Below, piece by piece: positions 25,916 to 34,284 of a stretch of 41,250 bases of DNA. The stretch's first letter is position 1. Each line of letters starts with the position of its first letter. The notes below the pieces were generated by a model. That model made no database searches, was not told where the DNA came from, and saw only the letters and a program-made list of their open reading frames with translations. The translations under genes and the position numbers were made by a program. This DNA is from Bacillota bacterium (GTDB taxonomy: Bacteria > Bacillota > Limnochordia > DTU087): positions 1 through 41,250 of the forward strand of contig JAAZMR010000043.1 in NCBI GenBank assembly GCA_012798695.1. Reading direction: 5' to 3'.

Positions 25916-27862
25916 ATGCTGCTTATAGTCCTCCCCGCTATTCCACTTCTGGGAGCACTGGCCTTGCTGGGCATACGTGATCAGCGGATCAATATGCCGT
26001 TCATCATCAGCTCTATTGTTCTAGTTCTGGGGGGGTGGGGGCTCACTGGCGTGTTTAGGGGCACATCCTTGTCCTATGAGGTATCACTTTCCGGTCCCTT
26101 TGCCCCAAGTTTTCAAGCTGATCCCCTATCTGCCATCTTTGTGTTGCTAGCCACATTTCTTTGGTGGGTCGTATCCATATATGCACCAGAGTACATGCAG
26201 CACGAAGGTAGGGGACGAACTTTCGAGATCTGTACACTCTTGACCCAGTCAGCGGTTTTGGGAGTCTTTCTGGCCGGAGATCTTTTTACTCTGCTGCTTT
26301 TCTTTGAACTGATGACCGTAGCTTCGTACTTTTGGGTGATCCATCGATGGAATGCAGAAGCAATTCGGGCCGGGTATTTCTATCTTTTCTTTAGTATCGT
26401 GGGTGGGCTTTTTGTAGCCCTGGGGATTGTGCTGCTGGGAGCTAGTATTGATGGGCCGCTGGCCATTGGTGCCGGCCGCTTGGCTCCATTCAAGCCCGGA
26501 GATTTTGGATGGGGTTTAGCTCTACTGATAGCTGGCTTTGGCATCAAGGCCGGTATGGTACCTTTACACCTGTGGCTGCCTCATGCCCACTCGGTAGCTC
26601 CTACCCCCGCTAGTGCCCTCCTATCTGGGCTGGTGATCAAGGTAGGGGCCTATGGGCTGATTCGTACCGGGGAACTAGCCAGTTGGGGAGGGGGCTGGGA
26701 GAGTGTGGCGACGTGGTTGGGGCCTGCTCTGACTATCCTGGGCACCTGCACGATGCTGGTGGGGGTAGCTGCCGCTCTCCTGCAGAGTGATGCTAAGCGA
26801 CTCTTGGCCTATCATAGTGTAAGCCAGATGGGCTATATTATCTTGGGGTTAGGTGTCGGTCTGTACTTGGGGGCAGGGGGTGGCATGGGCCTTGTGGGGG
26901 CAATCTATCATATTGTCAACCATGCTCTCTTTAAGGCGGCTCTGTTCTTGGGTGTGGGAGTAATCTATGTTCACACTCAGGAGACCAATCTATATCACCT
27001 TGGTGGCTTGTGGCGTCGGTTCCCGGTCACTGCCCTACTCATGTTTTTGGCAGTCCTAGGCATTACGGGTGCACCTGGCCTCAATGGTTATGCCAGCAAG
27101 ACTTTGCTTCACCATGGAGTCAGTGCAGCGGCGGCAACGGGCTTGCCTTTGATGGTCTGGGCAGAGAGACTGTTTCTCTTGGTAGGGGTGGGTACAGCGG
27201 CTTCTTTCAGCAAACTGTATTATCTGATGTTTCTGGGTCGCCCTACCCAGATTGAAGTCTCAGGTGGCGAATCTCGCCTGTTCCAGATATCTATGACATC
27301 ACTGGCTGTAGTCATGGTAGGGATCGGGTTGAAACCGGAGCTCTTCCCGCAAGCCTGGGCGGTACCGGCAGCCGAGGCGTTGGGTATGCAGGCTGCTTCT
27401 AGAGCAATAGCTGGCATTTCCTTTTGGAATGCCAGTGATCTAATCGGTATGTTGATCACGTTGGGCCTAGGTGTGACCGTATGTTGGGCTGGGCTGAAAA
27501 GTGGAGTATTTCATTGGCAGCCCCCTCTATGGCTGACTTTGGAGGGTTTGGCGAAAATAGCCGGCCATAGTCTGTTAGCTGCTTTCCAGGTAGGGCAAGG
27601 GCTTTACCGTTCAATGGCTGCCTATTTTGCCAATATAGGCAGGACCATGGGGTCCCGCCTATATGCAGTCTGCCAGAAACTAGACCATTCAAGGGGAGGC
27701 ACCATCGGTGGGATTACCCTGTCGGGAATCAGTGCTGATGCCGCTCTCTTGATGGTGACCTTGGCTGTTTTGATCGTGTGCTATACCTATACTGATCTGG
27801 GCATACCCCGCCTGCGTTTACCCTTATCTGTACCCACATGGTTGAGAGTATTGGGTGGGTAG
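25916..27862 (+). CDS. Antiporter-like membrane subunit (MrpA N-terminal/NuoL-like), copy 3, long form
   Basis: The third antiporter-like subunit, 648 residues. It retains Glu131 (LFFELMTV) and Lys211 (GFGIKAGMVPLHLWLPHAHS). After the standard core it carries roughly 150 further residues with a long partly amphipathic segment (about 540-600) and a final helix, like the lateral helix and terminal helix of NuoL. The start is the ATG at 25916 with AGGAGG nine bases upstream; a TTG at 25907 is too close to that site. The gene ends the operon, and its last 39 bases overlap the 3' end of the convergent P-type ATPase gene. Confidence 0.87.
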   Translation: MLLIVLPAIPLLGALALLGIRDQRINMPFIISSIVLVLGGWGLTGVFRGTSLSYEVSLSGPFAPSFQADPLSAIFVLLATFLWWVVSIYAPEYMQHEGRGRTFEICTLLTQSAVLGVFLAGDLFTLLLFFELMTVASYFWVIHRWNAEAIRAGYFYLFFSIVGGLFVALGIVLLGASIDGPLAIGAGRLAPFKPGDFGWGLALLIAGFGIKAGMVPLHLWLPHAHSVAPTPASALLSGLVIKVGAYGLIRTGELASWGGGWESVATWLGPALTILGTCTMLVGVAAALLQSDAKRLLAYHSVSQMGYIILGLGVGLYLGAGGGMGLVGAIYHIVNHALFKAALFLGVGVIYVHTQETNLYHLGGLWRRFPVTALLMFLAVLGITGAPGLNGYASKTLLHHGVSAAAATGLPLMVWAERLFLLVGVGTAASFSKLYYLMFLGRPTQIEVSGGESRLFQISMTSLAVVMVGIGLKPELFPQAWAVPAAEALGMQAASRAIAGISFWNASDLIGMLITLGLGVTVCWAGLKSGVFHWQPPLWLTLEGLAKIAGHSLLAAFQVGQGLYRSMAAYFANIGRTMGSRLYAVCQKLDHSRGGTIGGITLSGISADAALLMVTLAVLIVCYTYTDLGIPRLRLPLSVPTWLRVLGG

Positions 27863-30013
27863 GCAGTGGCAAATTGGCTTAGAGCCGGGTTTAAAGCGCA
27901 GTGCCCGGGTCGAATTGAACACCGCTAGGAGTGCCACACCGACATCGGCAAAGACTGCTTCCCAAAGGGTGGCTACTCCGGCGATGCCCAGAGCAATGAA
28001 TAGAGCCTTTACGGCAAATGCCAAGACAATATTCTGGATGATGATGCGCCGGGTGTAGCGGGCAATGCGGATGGCTTCTGCCACCTTACCCGGCTTATCC
28101 TCCATGATCACTACATCAGCGGCCTCGATGGCTGCATCGGAACCTAGCCCTCCCATGGCGATCCCGACATCGGCTCGGGTGAGTACTGGGGCATCATTGA
28201 TCCCGTCACCGACAAAGGCCAGCTTGGCCTTGCTTTGATCTTGTGTGGCTAGTAGGGCCTCTACCTCAGCCACCTTCTCATGGGGAAGCAATGCTGCATG
28301 GACCTGATCGATGCCCACCTGATGACTGACTTGGTGGGCTGTGTCGATAGCATCCCCAGTCAACATGACCGTTCGTTTTACCCCCAAATGCCGCAAATCA
28401 TGGATAGCAGAGGCAGTATCTGGTTTGATGCGATCGGCAATAACAATGGTACCGGCAAACTCCCCATTTGCAGCAACATAGACAGTGGTGAAGCCATTGT
28501 TAGATGGGGAAGAGAAGCTGATGCCCTGATCAGTCAACAAGCTGGTGTTGCCTACCAGGATCTCAGTCTCATTGATTCTGGCCTTAACGCCTTTTCCGGC
28601 GACTTCCTCATATACACCTTCACCAGCGTGATTTGGCTTTGCCAAAGAGCTGGCCTCGAGAATGGAAAGGGCAATAGGGTGACTGGAGTGCACCTCTGCT
28701 TGAGCTGCCAGGTCTAGTACGGTCTCAGCCGCGAAACCATTGGCTGGGATGACCTGTTGGACTTGAAAAACGCCCTCTGTCAAAGTGCCCGTCTTGTCAA
28801 AGACCACTGTATCGATATCCACCAATGCCTCTAGGTAGTTGGCACCTTTGATCAATATGCCTTGGCGAGAGGCGCCGCCAATCCCACCGAAATACCCTAG
28901 TGGTACGGAAATAACCAATGCACAGGGACAGGAGATCACCAGCAAGACCAGAGCCCGATGTACCCATTCCCTTAGGCCTGCTCCCGGAACAAACAAAGGG
29001 GGCAGTATGGCAACTAGGCTTGCCCCAAAGACCACTACCGGGGTATAGTACCGGGCGAATTTCGTGATCAACTTCTCCGTCGGAGCTTTGCGGTGGGCAG
29101 CATTTTCCACTAGGTCTAGAATCCGAGCCAGAGATGTCTCTCCATAGGCTTTGGTGACTTTGACCTGTAGTAGGCCGGAATTATTGACCATACCCGCCAA
29201 TACGGCATTGCCTGGGGATACTCGCTTGGGTACTGGCTCTCCGGTTAGGGCAGAAGTATCAACAAAGGATTCTCCGGTGAGGATCTCGCCATCTAGTGGT
29301 ATCCTTTCACCGGGCCGCACGATAATCACACTGCCTACCTTGATTTGGGCAGGATGGACAGATTCGATACCCCCCGTTGTCTTCAAATTGGCAGAGTCAG
29401 GCCGAATGGCAAGCAGGGCCTGTATGGAGTTACGGGACCGGGAGACAGCTACGTCTTGCAGCAATTCGCCGACATAATAGAAGAGCATAACACCCACAGC
29501 TTCAGGCAAGTTGCCAATGGCAAAGGCACCTAGTGTCGCGATGGTCATCAGAAAGTTTTCATCAAAGATTTGGCCTCGCGCGGCATTGCGGATAGCGGTA
29601 CTGATAACTCCCCGGCCAACTAGGAAATAGGCGGCGAAAAAGATGATATATGCGCTCCAGCCACCGCCGAATGTTTCGAGCTGAGGTTGGAATATAAGTC
29701 CGATGCTGAATAATATACCGGCAAGAATTGGAGGCCAGAGCTGAACAGGTTCACCATGGCCCGCAGGTACTGAAGGCTCTACTGCTGAATTAGGATGAAT
29801 AATGACACCAGGTTCAATGGTATCCATAATCTGCTGAGCCTGTGAAACCTTGGCTGCATCAATCATCAAGGTGGATGTGGTAAAATCGATGGTAGCCTCT
29901 GGGTCTAGATCTTGCTGCAGCCGAGACTCTATCTTGGCAGCACAGGCAGCACAATCTAGGCCACTTAGGCGGCAAGTCTCGGGTGCAGCTGTTTTGGTCT
30001 CTGATGTGGGCAT
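27824..30013 (-). CDS. Zinc/cadmium/lead-exporting P1B-type ATPase (ZntA/CadA-like)
   Basis: A 729-residue heavy-metal ATPase. An N-terminal metal-binding domain has the GLDCAAC motif (C21, C24), whose Asp before the first Cys is typical of Zn/Cd pumps. Next come the actuator loop LTGEPVPK, the membrane motif SCPCALVIS, the phosphorylation site DKTGTLT and the hinge VGDGINDAPVL. The Asp in FADVGVALLAVFNSTRAL near the end matches the ZntA helix-8 ligand. It pumps Zn2+, Cd2+ or Pb2+ out of the cytoplasm. It is 9 bp downstream of a CadC-type repressor gene that probably controls it. Its C-terminal tail is encoded over the end of the antiporter operon. Confidence 0.93.
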   Translation of the reverse strand: MPTSETKTAAPETCRLSGLDCAACAAKIESRLQQDLDPEATIDFTTSTLMIDAAKVSQAQQIMDTIEPGVIIHPNSAVEPSVPAGHGEPVQLWPPILAGILFSIGLIFQPQLETFGGGWSAYIIFFAAYFLVGRGVISTAIRNAARGQIFDENFLMTIATLGAFAIGNLPEAVGVMLFYYVGELLQDVAVSRSRNSIQALLAIRPDSANLKTTGGIESVHPAQIKVGSVIIVRPGERIPLDGEILTGESFVDTSALTGEPVPKRVSPGNAVLAGMVNNSGLLQVKVTKAYGETSLARILDLVENAAHRKAPTEKLITKFARYYTPVVVFGASLVAILPPLFVPGAGLREWVHRALVLLVISCPCALVISVPLGYFGGIGGASRQGILIKGANYLEALVDIDTVVFDKTGTLTEGVFQVQQVIPANGFAAETVLDLAAQAEVHSSHPIALSILEASSLAKPNHAGEGVYEEVAGKGVKARINETEILVGNTSLLTDQGISFSSPSNNGFTTVYVAANGEFAGTIVIADRIKPDTASAIHDLRHLGVKRTVMLTGDAIDTAHQVSHQVGIDQVHAALLPHEKVAEVEALLATQDQSKAKLAFVGDGINDAPVLTRADVGIAMGGLGSDAAIEAADVVIMEDKPGKVAEAIRIARYTRRIIIQNIVLAFAVKALFIALGIAGVATLWEAVFADVGVALLAVFNSTRALRFKPGSKPICHCLPTQYSQPCGYR

Positions 30014-30022
30014 GAGGTGTTC

Positions 30023-30388
30023 CTACCTTTCTTCAGCATAGTGTTCTTGAGCTTGGCGAATCAGGGTGACTATGTGGTCATCATCTAATGTATAAAAAAC
30101 CTGCCTGCCTTCTCGGCGGTATTTGACTAGGCGCATAGCCTTCAGCAGACGCAGATGATGGGATATGGCCGGTAGCGACATCTCGAGGATATCGGCAAGA
30201 TCACATACACACAGTTCGTCTTCAGATAGGAGATAGATGATCTTGGTCCTGGTCTCATCACCGAGCACCTTAAATAGCTCAGATAAGCCAGCTACCTCCA
30301 ATAGTTTCTCACGTAATCTGTCCTTCTCTGGGCAGTTAGGACAATATTGGTCACAAATGTCCTGCCGGGAACGGCTGCATTCAGTCAT
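30023..30388 (-). CDS. ArsR/SmtB-family metal-responsive repressor (CadC-like)
   Basis: A 121-residue winged-helix repressor with the CadC-type metal site in helix 3 (ELCVCDLADI), the recognition helix region LPAISHHLRLLKAMRLV and the wing YRREGRQVFYTLDD. The N-terminus is rich in cysteine (C4, C12, C16, C19), as in CadC, where such residues help bind Cd2+ or Pb2+. The start is the ATG at 30388 with AGGAG eight bases upstream; an in-frame start at 30481 lies across the promoter and is rejected. It should repress itself and the downstream ATPase and release DNA when metal binds. Confidence 0.92.
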   Translation of the reverse strand: MTECSRSRQDICDQYCPNCPEKDRLREKLLEVAGLSELFKVLGDETRTKIIYLLSEDELCVCDLADILEMSLPAISHHLRLLKAMRLVKYRREGRQVFYTLDDDHIVTLIRQAQEHYAEER

Positions 30389-30412
30389 ATATGTCACTCC
30401 TATACTTCGAAG

Positions 30413-30430
30413 ATTAAGCAACTGTTTAAT
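30413..30430 (-). promoter_or_regulatory. Candidate ArsR/CadC operator
   Basis: The inverted repeat ATTAA-N8-TTAAT sits immediately downstream of the -10 box, over the expected transcription start, where a repressor of this family would block initiation. The arms are only 5 bp, so this is a position-supported suggestion. Confidence 0.45.
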
Positions 30431-30433
30431 TGT

Positions 30434-30462
30434 ATTATATGACCAGGCTGTGAAGCTGTCAA
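30434..30462 (-). promoter_or_regulatory. Consensus sigma-A promoter of the repressor/P-type ATPase operon
   Basis: On the minus strand TTGACA (30457-30462) and TATAAT (30434-30439) are separated by exactly 17 bases. Both boxes match the consensus at all positions. It lies 46 bp upstream of the repressor start codon. Confidence 0.85.
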
Positions 30463-30586
30463 CGACATTGTATCTGTTCATTGAATATTAACCTGGTTGT
30501 GATAATCTAGAGTAGGTTGCTTGCTGAGACCTATTCTCGGTAAGCTTGATGAAAAAGTGTAGGAACAAAGCAGAGGAGGACCGGCA

Positions 30587-31426
30587 GTGCTGGTAGATTA
30601 TCATCTTCATACAGTGTTTTCCCGTCATGCGGTGGGCTCTATAGAGGATTACTTGGGGAGGGCCGAGGCGCTAAAGATCGAAGAAGTATGCTTCACAGAG
30701 CATGTCTGCCGCCAATATATGACTGCAGAGATCCGCAGCAAACTAGGCGAACCCTGGCTGAGGGAACACGAAGTGCCCATTTATTTTGGGCTGCTCGATG
30801 CTGCTAGAGCGAAGACATCTGTTGATATCAAACAGGGATTAGAAGTAGACTATGTAGCCGGATGCGAAAAGCCCCTGGAGGAGCTTCTAGGCTCATTGCC
30901 CTTGGATTTCGTGTTAGGCACTATTCATTTCCTACCGGCATACCAGATGCAGTATATCGGCGACATCGAAGCTGAACCCGTTACTTTGCTTCTGGATTAT
31001 TTCGCTTATGCTCAACAGGCGATCGAAAGTGGGCTATTTGATTCCTTGGCCCATCTGCATTTGGGTTGGCAGGTGGTCCCTTGGCCGGATGGTGAGGGAC
31101 AGAAAGCCGTAGAAGAGGCTCTGGCCGGAGTAGTAGCTGCCGCCGGTAAGCAAGATATGTGTCTGGAGATCAACACCCGGGCGTTTAACTTTGAGGGATA
31201 TGGCCAACCCCGAGTCTATCGGAAATTCCTGCAGATGATCGCCGATTATGATGTACCGGTTACCATGGGCTCTGATGCTCATGATCCCCAGGACGTAGGC
31301 CGCAATTACCCTGCTGTTTTGCAGGCATTGAGTGACTATGGGATTGATGAGGTGGCTACGTTCCAAGAGAGGGAAAGGCAGATGGTACGGTTGGGTGGTT
31401 GGTCAGTGAGAACCGCAAGCAGGTGA
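30587..31426 (+). CDS. PHP-domain phosphoesterase, histidinol-phosphatase (HisK/HisJ)-like
   Basis: The 279-residue protein has the PHP metal-site motifs: DYHLHTVFSRHA at the start, FTEHV, LGTIHFLP in the middle and GSDAHDPQDVGR near the end. Its length and order match the Bacillus-type histidinol-phosphatase that performs the penultimate step of histidine synthesis. No other his gene is adjacent, so a different phosphate ester remains possible. The start is a GTG preceded by GAGGAGG. It runs toward the convergent MATE gene. Confidence 0.8.
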   Translation: MLVDYHLHTVFSRHAVGSIEDYLGRAEALKIEEVCFTEHVCRQYMTAEIRSKLGEPWLREHEVPIYFGLLDAARAKTSVDIKQGLEVDYVAGCEKPLEELLGSLPLDFVLGTIHFLPAYQMQYIGDIEAEPVTLLLDYFAYAQQAIESGLFDSLAHLHLGWQVVPWPDGEGQKAVEEALAGVVAAAGKQDMCLEINTRAFNFEGYGQPRVYRKFLQMIADYDVPVTMGSDAHDPQDVGRNYPAVLQALSDYGIDEVATFQERERQMVRLGGWSVRTASR

Positions 31427-31432
31427 AATGAT

Positions 31433-31458
31433 AGAGTACGGCAGTTGTGCCGCACTCT
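31433..31458. terminator. Hairpin between convergent genes
   Basis: The arms AGAGTACGGCA and TGCCGCACTCT pair over 10 of 11 positions around a 4-base loop. It falls in the 35-bp gap between the two convergent stop codons. Neither side has a strong T-run, so it may act weakly in both directions. Confidence 0.5.
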
Positions 31459-31461
31459 GTA

Positions 31462-32844
31462 CTAGTTGCTCTCGGCAGTTCTTTGGACAAGGACCCGCTT
31501 TTTCCAGCGGCCGGTTCTATAATAGATGAGATGAAAGGCGAAACCCATCAAGCTGCCGCAAGCGATGGCGAGCCAGACTCCACCTACCCCTAGCTGAGGC
31601 AGGGACGAAAGGTACTTGGCTAGAGGCACTCTCACTATCCAAAGAGAGCCAAGGGTGAGGAACATGGTAGCTACGGTATCCCCCGCACCGCGAATTACGC
31701 CACCTATGGTAAACATCAGGGCCATGGGGATGTATGATAGGGAAACATACCGCAGGTATCGGGAGCCTTCTGCCAAGACTGCTTCATCCTGTGTGAAGAG
31801 CACCATGAGTATGTCTGGCCGGGTGATGGCGACGACGGAGACGATGGCGGTGATACTTGACGCAAGGATAGCACTCCATTTGACTGTCTCAGCCACGCGT
31901 TCTGGCTTCCCAGCCCCTAGGTTTTGCCCCACCAGGGCAGAGACGGCTAAACCCATACTCATGGATGGCATGAAGGCAAACTGATCGAGGCGTGAGGCGG
32001 CGCCGAAGCCGGCGATCACATTAGCACCGAAACTGTTTACTATCGAGTTGACTACGACACTGCTGAGCGAAACCAGGACCTGTTGAATACCGGCAGGTAA
32101 CCCGATGCGAAATGTCAAGGCAGTCAATTCCCAGTCAAGGCGAAACATTCCGGGCTCATAGCGCAGCAAGCCCGATTTTACATACAGATATCTGAGCGCA
32201 ACCACTGCCGACATGCCTTGGGCGATGATCGTTGCCAGGGCTACACCACCAACCCCCATTTTTGGAATAGGGCCTAAGCCAAAGATGAACAGTGGGTCTA
32301 AGACAATGTTCAAGACGGTGGCATAGGCCAGGAACCGCAGAGGGGTGCGGGAATCTCCCAGGCCTCGCAAGACCGCACTGGCCACATTATACAGAAACAT
32401 GCCAACTAGCCCTGCCATAAAGACAGCCATATAATCCGATGCCATGTCAATGATTTCAGTAGGTGTGTTGATTAGCTCCAGCAGAGGGCGCCGGAAAGTG
32501 AAACCGATAATGGAAATTGCCAGGCCCAGCACGGTGAGCAGAATCAATGAATTGGTGACGGTTTTTACCAGCCGCTCATGCTGCTGGGCTCCGAAGTATT
32601 GTGATACCAAGATAGTGGTAGCCATAGTGATTCCGTTTACCATCGCAATGAGAGCGAAAATAATCGGAAAGCCTACAGATACAGCAGCTAGTGCGTGGGG
32701 GCCGAGGAAGCGTCCTACCCAGATGCTGTCTACGGTGTTATACAAGGCCTGCAGCATGTTCCCAAGCAGCATGGGAACGGAGAATAATACCAAATGACGC
32801 AGGATACTACCTTCAGTAAAATCAGTGATTTGCTTGTTTTGCAC
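31462..32844 (-). CDS. MATE-family efflux transporter
   Basis: A 460-residue inner-membrane protein with about 12 helices in two similar halves, typical of multidrug and toxin extrusion proteins. Landmarks are SVPMLLGNMLQALYNTVDSI near the start, RGLGDSRTPLRF in the first half and the matching RGAGDTVATMFLTL in the second. These exporters use Na+ or H+ gradients to expel drugs or metabolites. The GTG at 32844 has AAAGGGG eight bases upstream; an in-frame ATG at 32883 lacks a site and adds 13 residues. The substrate is unknown. Confidence 0.9.
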   Translation of the reverse strand: MQNKQITDFTEGSILRHLVLFSVPMLLGNMLQALYNTVDSIWVGRFLGPHALAAVSVGFPIIFALIAMVNGITMATTILVSQYFGAQQHERLVKTVTNSLILLTVLGLAISIIGFTFRRPLLELINTPTEIIDMASDYMAVFMAGLVGMFLYNVASAVLRGLGDSRTPLRFLAYATVLNIVLDPLFIFGLGPIPKMGVGGVALATIIAQGMSAVVALRYLYVKSGLLRYEPGMFRLDWELTALTFRIGLPAGIQQVLVSLSSVVVNSIVNSFGANVIAGFGAASRLDQFAFMPSMSMGLAVSALVGQNLGAGKPERVAETVKWSAILASSITAIVSVVAITRPDILMVLFTQDEAVLAEGSRYLRYVSLSYIPMALMFTIGGVIRGAGDTVATMFLTLGSLWIVRVPLAKYLSSLPQLGVGGVWLAIACGSLMGFAFHLIYYRTGRWKKRVLVQRTAESN

Positions 32845-33346
32845 TCTAAAACCCCTTTCAAACCCGAAAGATTGACTATACATTCATCTAGTCTGAGCCT
32901 AGGTCTAGTCATTCACATTAACCTGTGAGTTGATTTTGAAGATCACTGAACTTGCATGGCGTAATCCAACCTTTCCTAGAAGGGTCAAGAAGACTATGAG
33001 CTCTTCGGCGCCAAAGAGCTGAAGCGTGGCAGATGAAGGCACTGTACGCAGATTCTACGATCGGAAACAGCTGCCGGCCCGGAGGTAAAGTAAGAGTTGT
33101 ATCTTTACCATTCTATAGTTTCCTATAAATGACAAAGACAACAATACAAGAACTAGTTTACCATGGAAGCTACCAACCAGCAAGCTGTTATCTGCCTGCA
33201 GTAGAAGTTGCTGGTATGGAAAGCGACGGATATGCGCAGGGATTTGGCGCCCAGCCGATGAACGACTACTGCAGTTGCAGTTACGCTCTTTTTGGAATCT
33301 AGAAGCTTGGTGCTAGGCAGAAGGTTTGGTAAAGGAGATTGTGATT
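32845..33346. other. Intergenic region between divergent genes, no gene seen
   Basis: About 500 bp separates the divergent MATE and nitrilase-like genes and should hold promoters for both. I found no consensus promoter, RNA motif or convincing small gene in it. A 32-codon frame from the ATG near 33033 has no ribosome site or recognisable content. Confidence 0.5.
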
Positions 33347-34225
33347 ATGAGAGTTGCTGCCCTATCTTTGGCTGGGTTAAAGATGGACCCCAGAGAGGAT
33401 TACATTGCTTATCTATCTGCCTTGCTGGAGGAGTCACAGGTTGAGCTGGCTGCCTTACCCGCCTACACTGGTTTTCTGCTCTGGATGAAGGCGGGGCACT
33501 TGGCAGAGAGTTGTGGGTTTATCGAAGGGTTTCAGCACTTTATGCAAGCCGCCAACCAATGGAATGAAGCATTTTTGCAGCTGCATAGTGATCTAGCTAG
33601 TGACAATAATACTTATTTGGTCACGGGGACCACCGTGGAGGAGGCGAATGGCCGGTTCTATCAGACGGCATACTGCTTTGACCCTAGGGGAGAGGTCTGT
33701 GGCCGACAGCGCCAGACTCATCTGACCCGTGAGGAGCGTGCACTTGGTCTAAGTAGGGGGGATGAACTGCAGCTGATGGATGTGGCAGGACTGAGAACGG
33801 GCCTGATTGTTGGCACTGATGCTCGCCATCCCGAGGTTGGCCGTATTCTTGCTATAGAAGGAGCGGAGCTGGTTGCCCATGTCGGTTGCCTAATCGATGG
33901 CCTGGAGACTCAAGTACAGCCGGCGGGGATCTGGGCCCAGGTACAGCAAAACCAGTTTTGGGCGATCGAGGCACAGCTAGGAGCCCCTATTTGTGATCGT
34001 TCTTTTCGAGGACAGTGTGCAGTAATGGGGCCGTGTGAAGCAACCCCTGGCTTGACCGGTTATCTGGCCCGAGCAGAGGCGAACGAGCCCTTGGTCACGG
34101 CCGAGCTGGTAGAAGCCGATCGACAGAGAATCAAAAAGGACTATCCCTTGTTGAGACTGCTTCAGCCTAATGCCTATGTAGGACTACTGCCTGAGCTCTA
34201 TGAGACGGATACAGAAAACCGGTAA
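33347..34225 (+). CDS. Nitrilase-superfamily pseudoenzyme (catalytic triad lost)
   Basis: The 292-residue product lines up with the carbon-nitrogen hydrolase fold over its whole length, but all three catalytic residues are changed. The usual PE is PA (A39 in AALPAYTGF), the usual Lys is Gln (Q123 in GRQRQTHL) and the usual Cys is Gly (G156 in LIVGTDARHPE). The surrounding framework, including GAELVAHVG and ARHPEVGRILA, is kept, and the frame is intact, so this looks selected rather than decayed. The ATG at 33347 has AAAGGAGA upstream. An intact nitrilase-like gene follows 59 bp later. A regulatory or partner subunit is the most natural guess. Confidence 0.75.
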   Translation: MRVAALSLAGLKMDPREDYIAYLSALLEESQVELAALPAYTGFLLWMKAGHLAESCGFIEGFQHFMQAANQWNEAFLQLHSDLASDNNTYLVTGTTVEEANGRFYQTAYCFDPRGEVCGRQRQTHLTREERALGLSRGDELQLMDVAGLRTGLIVGTDARHPEVGRILAIEGAELVAHVGCLIDGLETQVQPAGIWAQVQQNQFWAIEAQLGAPICDRSFRGQCAVMGPCEATPGLTGYLARAEANEPLVTAELVEADRQRIKKDYPLLRLLQPNAYVGLLPELYETDTENR

Positions 34226-34284
34226 GCTTAGCTATGGATGTAGACCAGCAATGGTCATAGGGATCGCGGTGAGGAGATGGGAAG

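Noticed and set aside
33033-33128. Small 32-codon frame upstream of the nitrilase pseudoenzyme
   Set aside because: No ribosome site and no recognisable content.
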